Translations under genes and position numbers: made by a program | Shown: positions 6,501 through 6,596 of the stretch, one piece after another | Layout of the letters: every line of letters begins with the position of its first letter | How positions within the stretch are numbered: position 1 is the stretch's first letter | NCBI GenBank assembly: GCA_029781465.1 | Contig: JAKOWQ010000282.1 | Coordinates: forward strand, 1 to 6,596 | Source: Pseudomonadota bacterium | GTDB lineage: Bacteria; Pseudomonadota; Alphaproteobacteria; Sphingomonadales; Sphingomonadaceae | Direction of reading: 5' to 3' | Length of the DNA: 6,596 nt | Notes under the pieces: generated by a model | What the model was told of the DNA's origin: nothing | Database searches by the model: none | Seen by the model: the letters and a program-made list of their open reading frames with translations, nothing else

Positions 6501-6530
6501 AACTCTCCCCCTTAATTTGGGAGAGCTTAT
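6499..6530 (-). promoter_or_regulatory. Hairpin covering the ribosome binding site and start of the small membrane gene
   Basis: On the plus strand ATAACTCTCCC (6499-6509) is mirrored by GGGAGAG (6519-6525) and TTAT (6527-6530), with one bulged C at 6526 and a 9-base AT-rich loop at 6510-6518. Read as minus-strand RNA, the 3' arm contains part of the Shine-Dalgarno and the first two bases of the start codon of the 71-aa gene. It may therefore restrict translation, or stabilise or attenuate the gltA 3' end. No T-run follows on either strand, so it is not a classical intrinsic terminator. Confidence 0.6.
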
Positions 6531-6540
6531 CGGCCCGCGA

Positions 6541-6596
6541 TCACCGCTTGTCGAGCGGCACGTAGTCGCGCTGGGTCGGGCCGGTGTAGAGCTGGC
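6541..6596 (-). CDS. gltA: Citrate synthase, C-terminal end only
   Basis: The right edge, read on the minus strand, encodes QLYTGPTQRDYVPLDKR followed by TGA (6543-6541). R/QLYTG...R-x-YVP near the extreme C-terminus is characteristic of proteobacterial type II citrate synthases, the enzyme that condenses oxaloacetate and acetyl-CoA at the entry of the TCA cycle in the cytoplasm. Only 17 codons are in the window; the catalytic His and Asp residues lie outside it. The identification rests on this short tail, which is distinctive but brief. The small membrane gene lies 40 bases downstream on the same strand. Confidence 0.85.
   Translation of the reverse strand, partial: QLYTGPTQRDYVPLDKR

Noticed and set aside
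6499..6530. Intrinsic terminator of gltA
   Set aside because: The stem is good, but no U-run follows it on the minus strand; instead the arm runs directly into the start codon of the next gene. It is better described as an RBS-overlapping hairpin.

Overview
The window is GC-rich (roughly two thirds G+C by eye) chromosomal DNA. It most likely comes from an alphaproteobacterium of the sphingomonad group (Novosphingobium/Erythrobacter-like). This rests on the codon bias, on the C-terminal tail of a citrate synthase at the right edge, and on the style of the signalling proteins. No tRNA, rRNA, CRISPR array, insertion sequence or phage gene is visible. This reads as a core-genome region rather than an island.

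Layout. (1) 1-2249, minus strand, open at the left edge: a very long coiled-coil protein with two N-terminal membrane helices, with the architecture of the alphaproteobacterial polarity landmark TipN. (2) 2250-2318: a short divergent intergenic region with a 10-bp direct repeat and several CtrA-like TTAA(CC) half-sites. (3) 2319-6344, plus strand: four genes in a row, probably one transcription unit. They are a 100-aa Hpt-like protein, a roughly 395-aa protein with a nucleotidyltransferase-like N-terminus and a membrane C-terminus, a 325-aa mostly helical protein of unknown function, and a 479-aa soluble histidine-kinase-like protein. (4) 6285-6500, minus strand: a small two-helix membrane protein whose 3' end overlaps the kinase gene by 60 bp. 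(5) 6541-6596, minus strand: the last 17 codons of gltA. A hairpin between gltA and the small gene covers the small gene's ribosome binding site.

The most interesting feature is that both 'phosphorelay' proteins of the plus-strand cluster lack their phosphoacceptor histidine. The Hpt-like protein has Leu where the His of the HxLKG motif should be. The kinase-like protein has Pro where the H-box His should be, yet keeps its ATP-binding N, G1, F and G2 boxes. Next to a divergently transcribed TipN-like scaffold, this suggests a phosphotransfer-dead, protein-interaction module, perhaps for polarity or cell cycle in the manner of DivL-type pseudokinases. The sequence shows the residue changes and the gene order; the functional link is inference.
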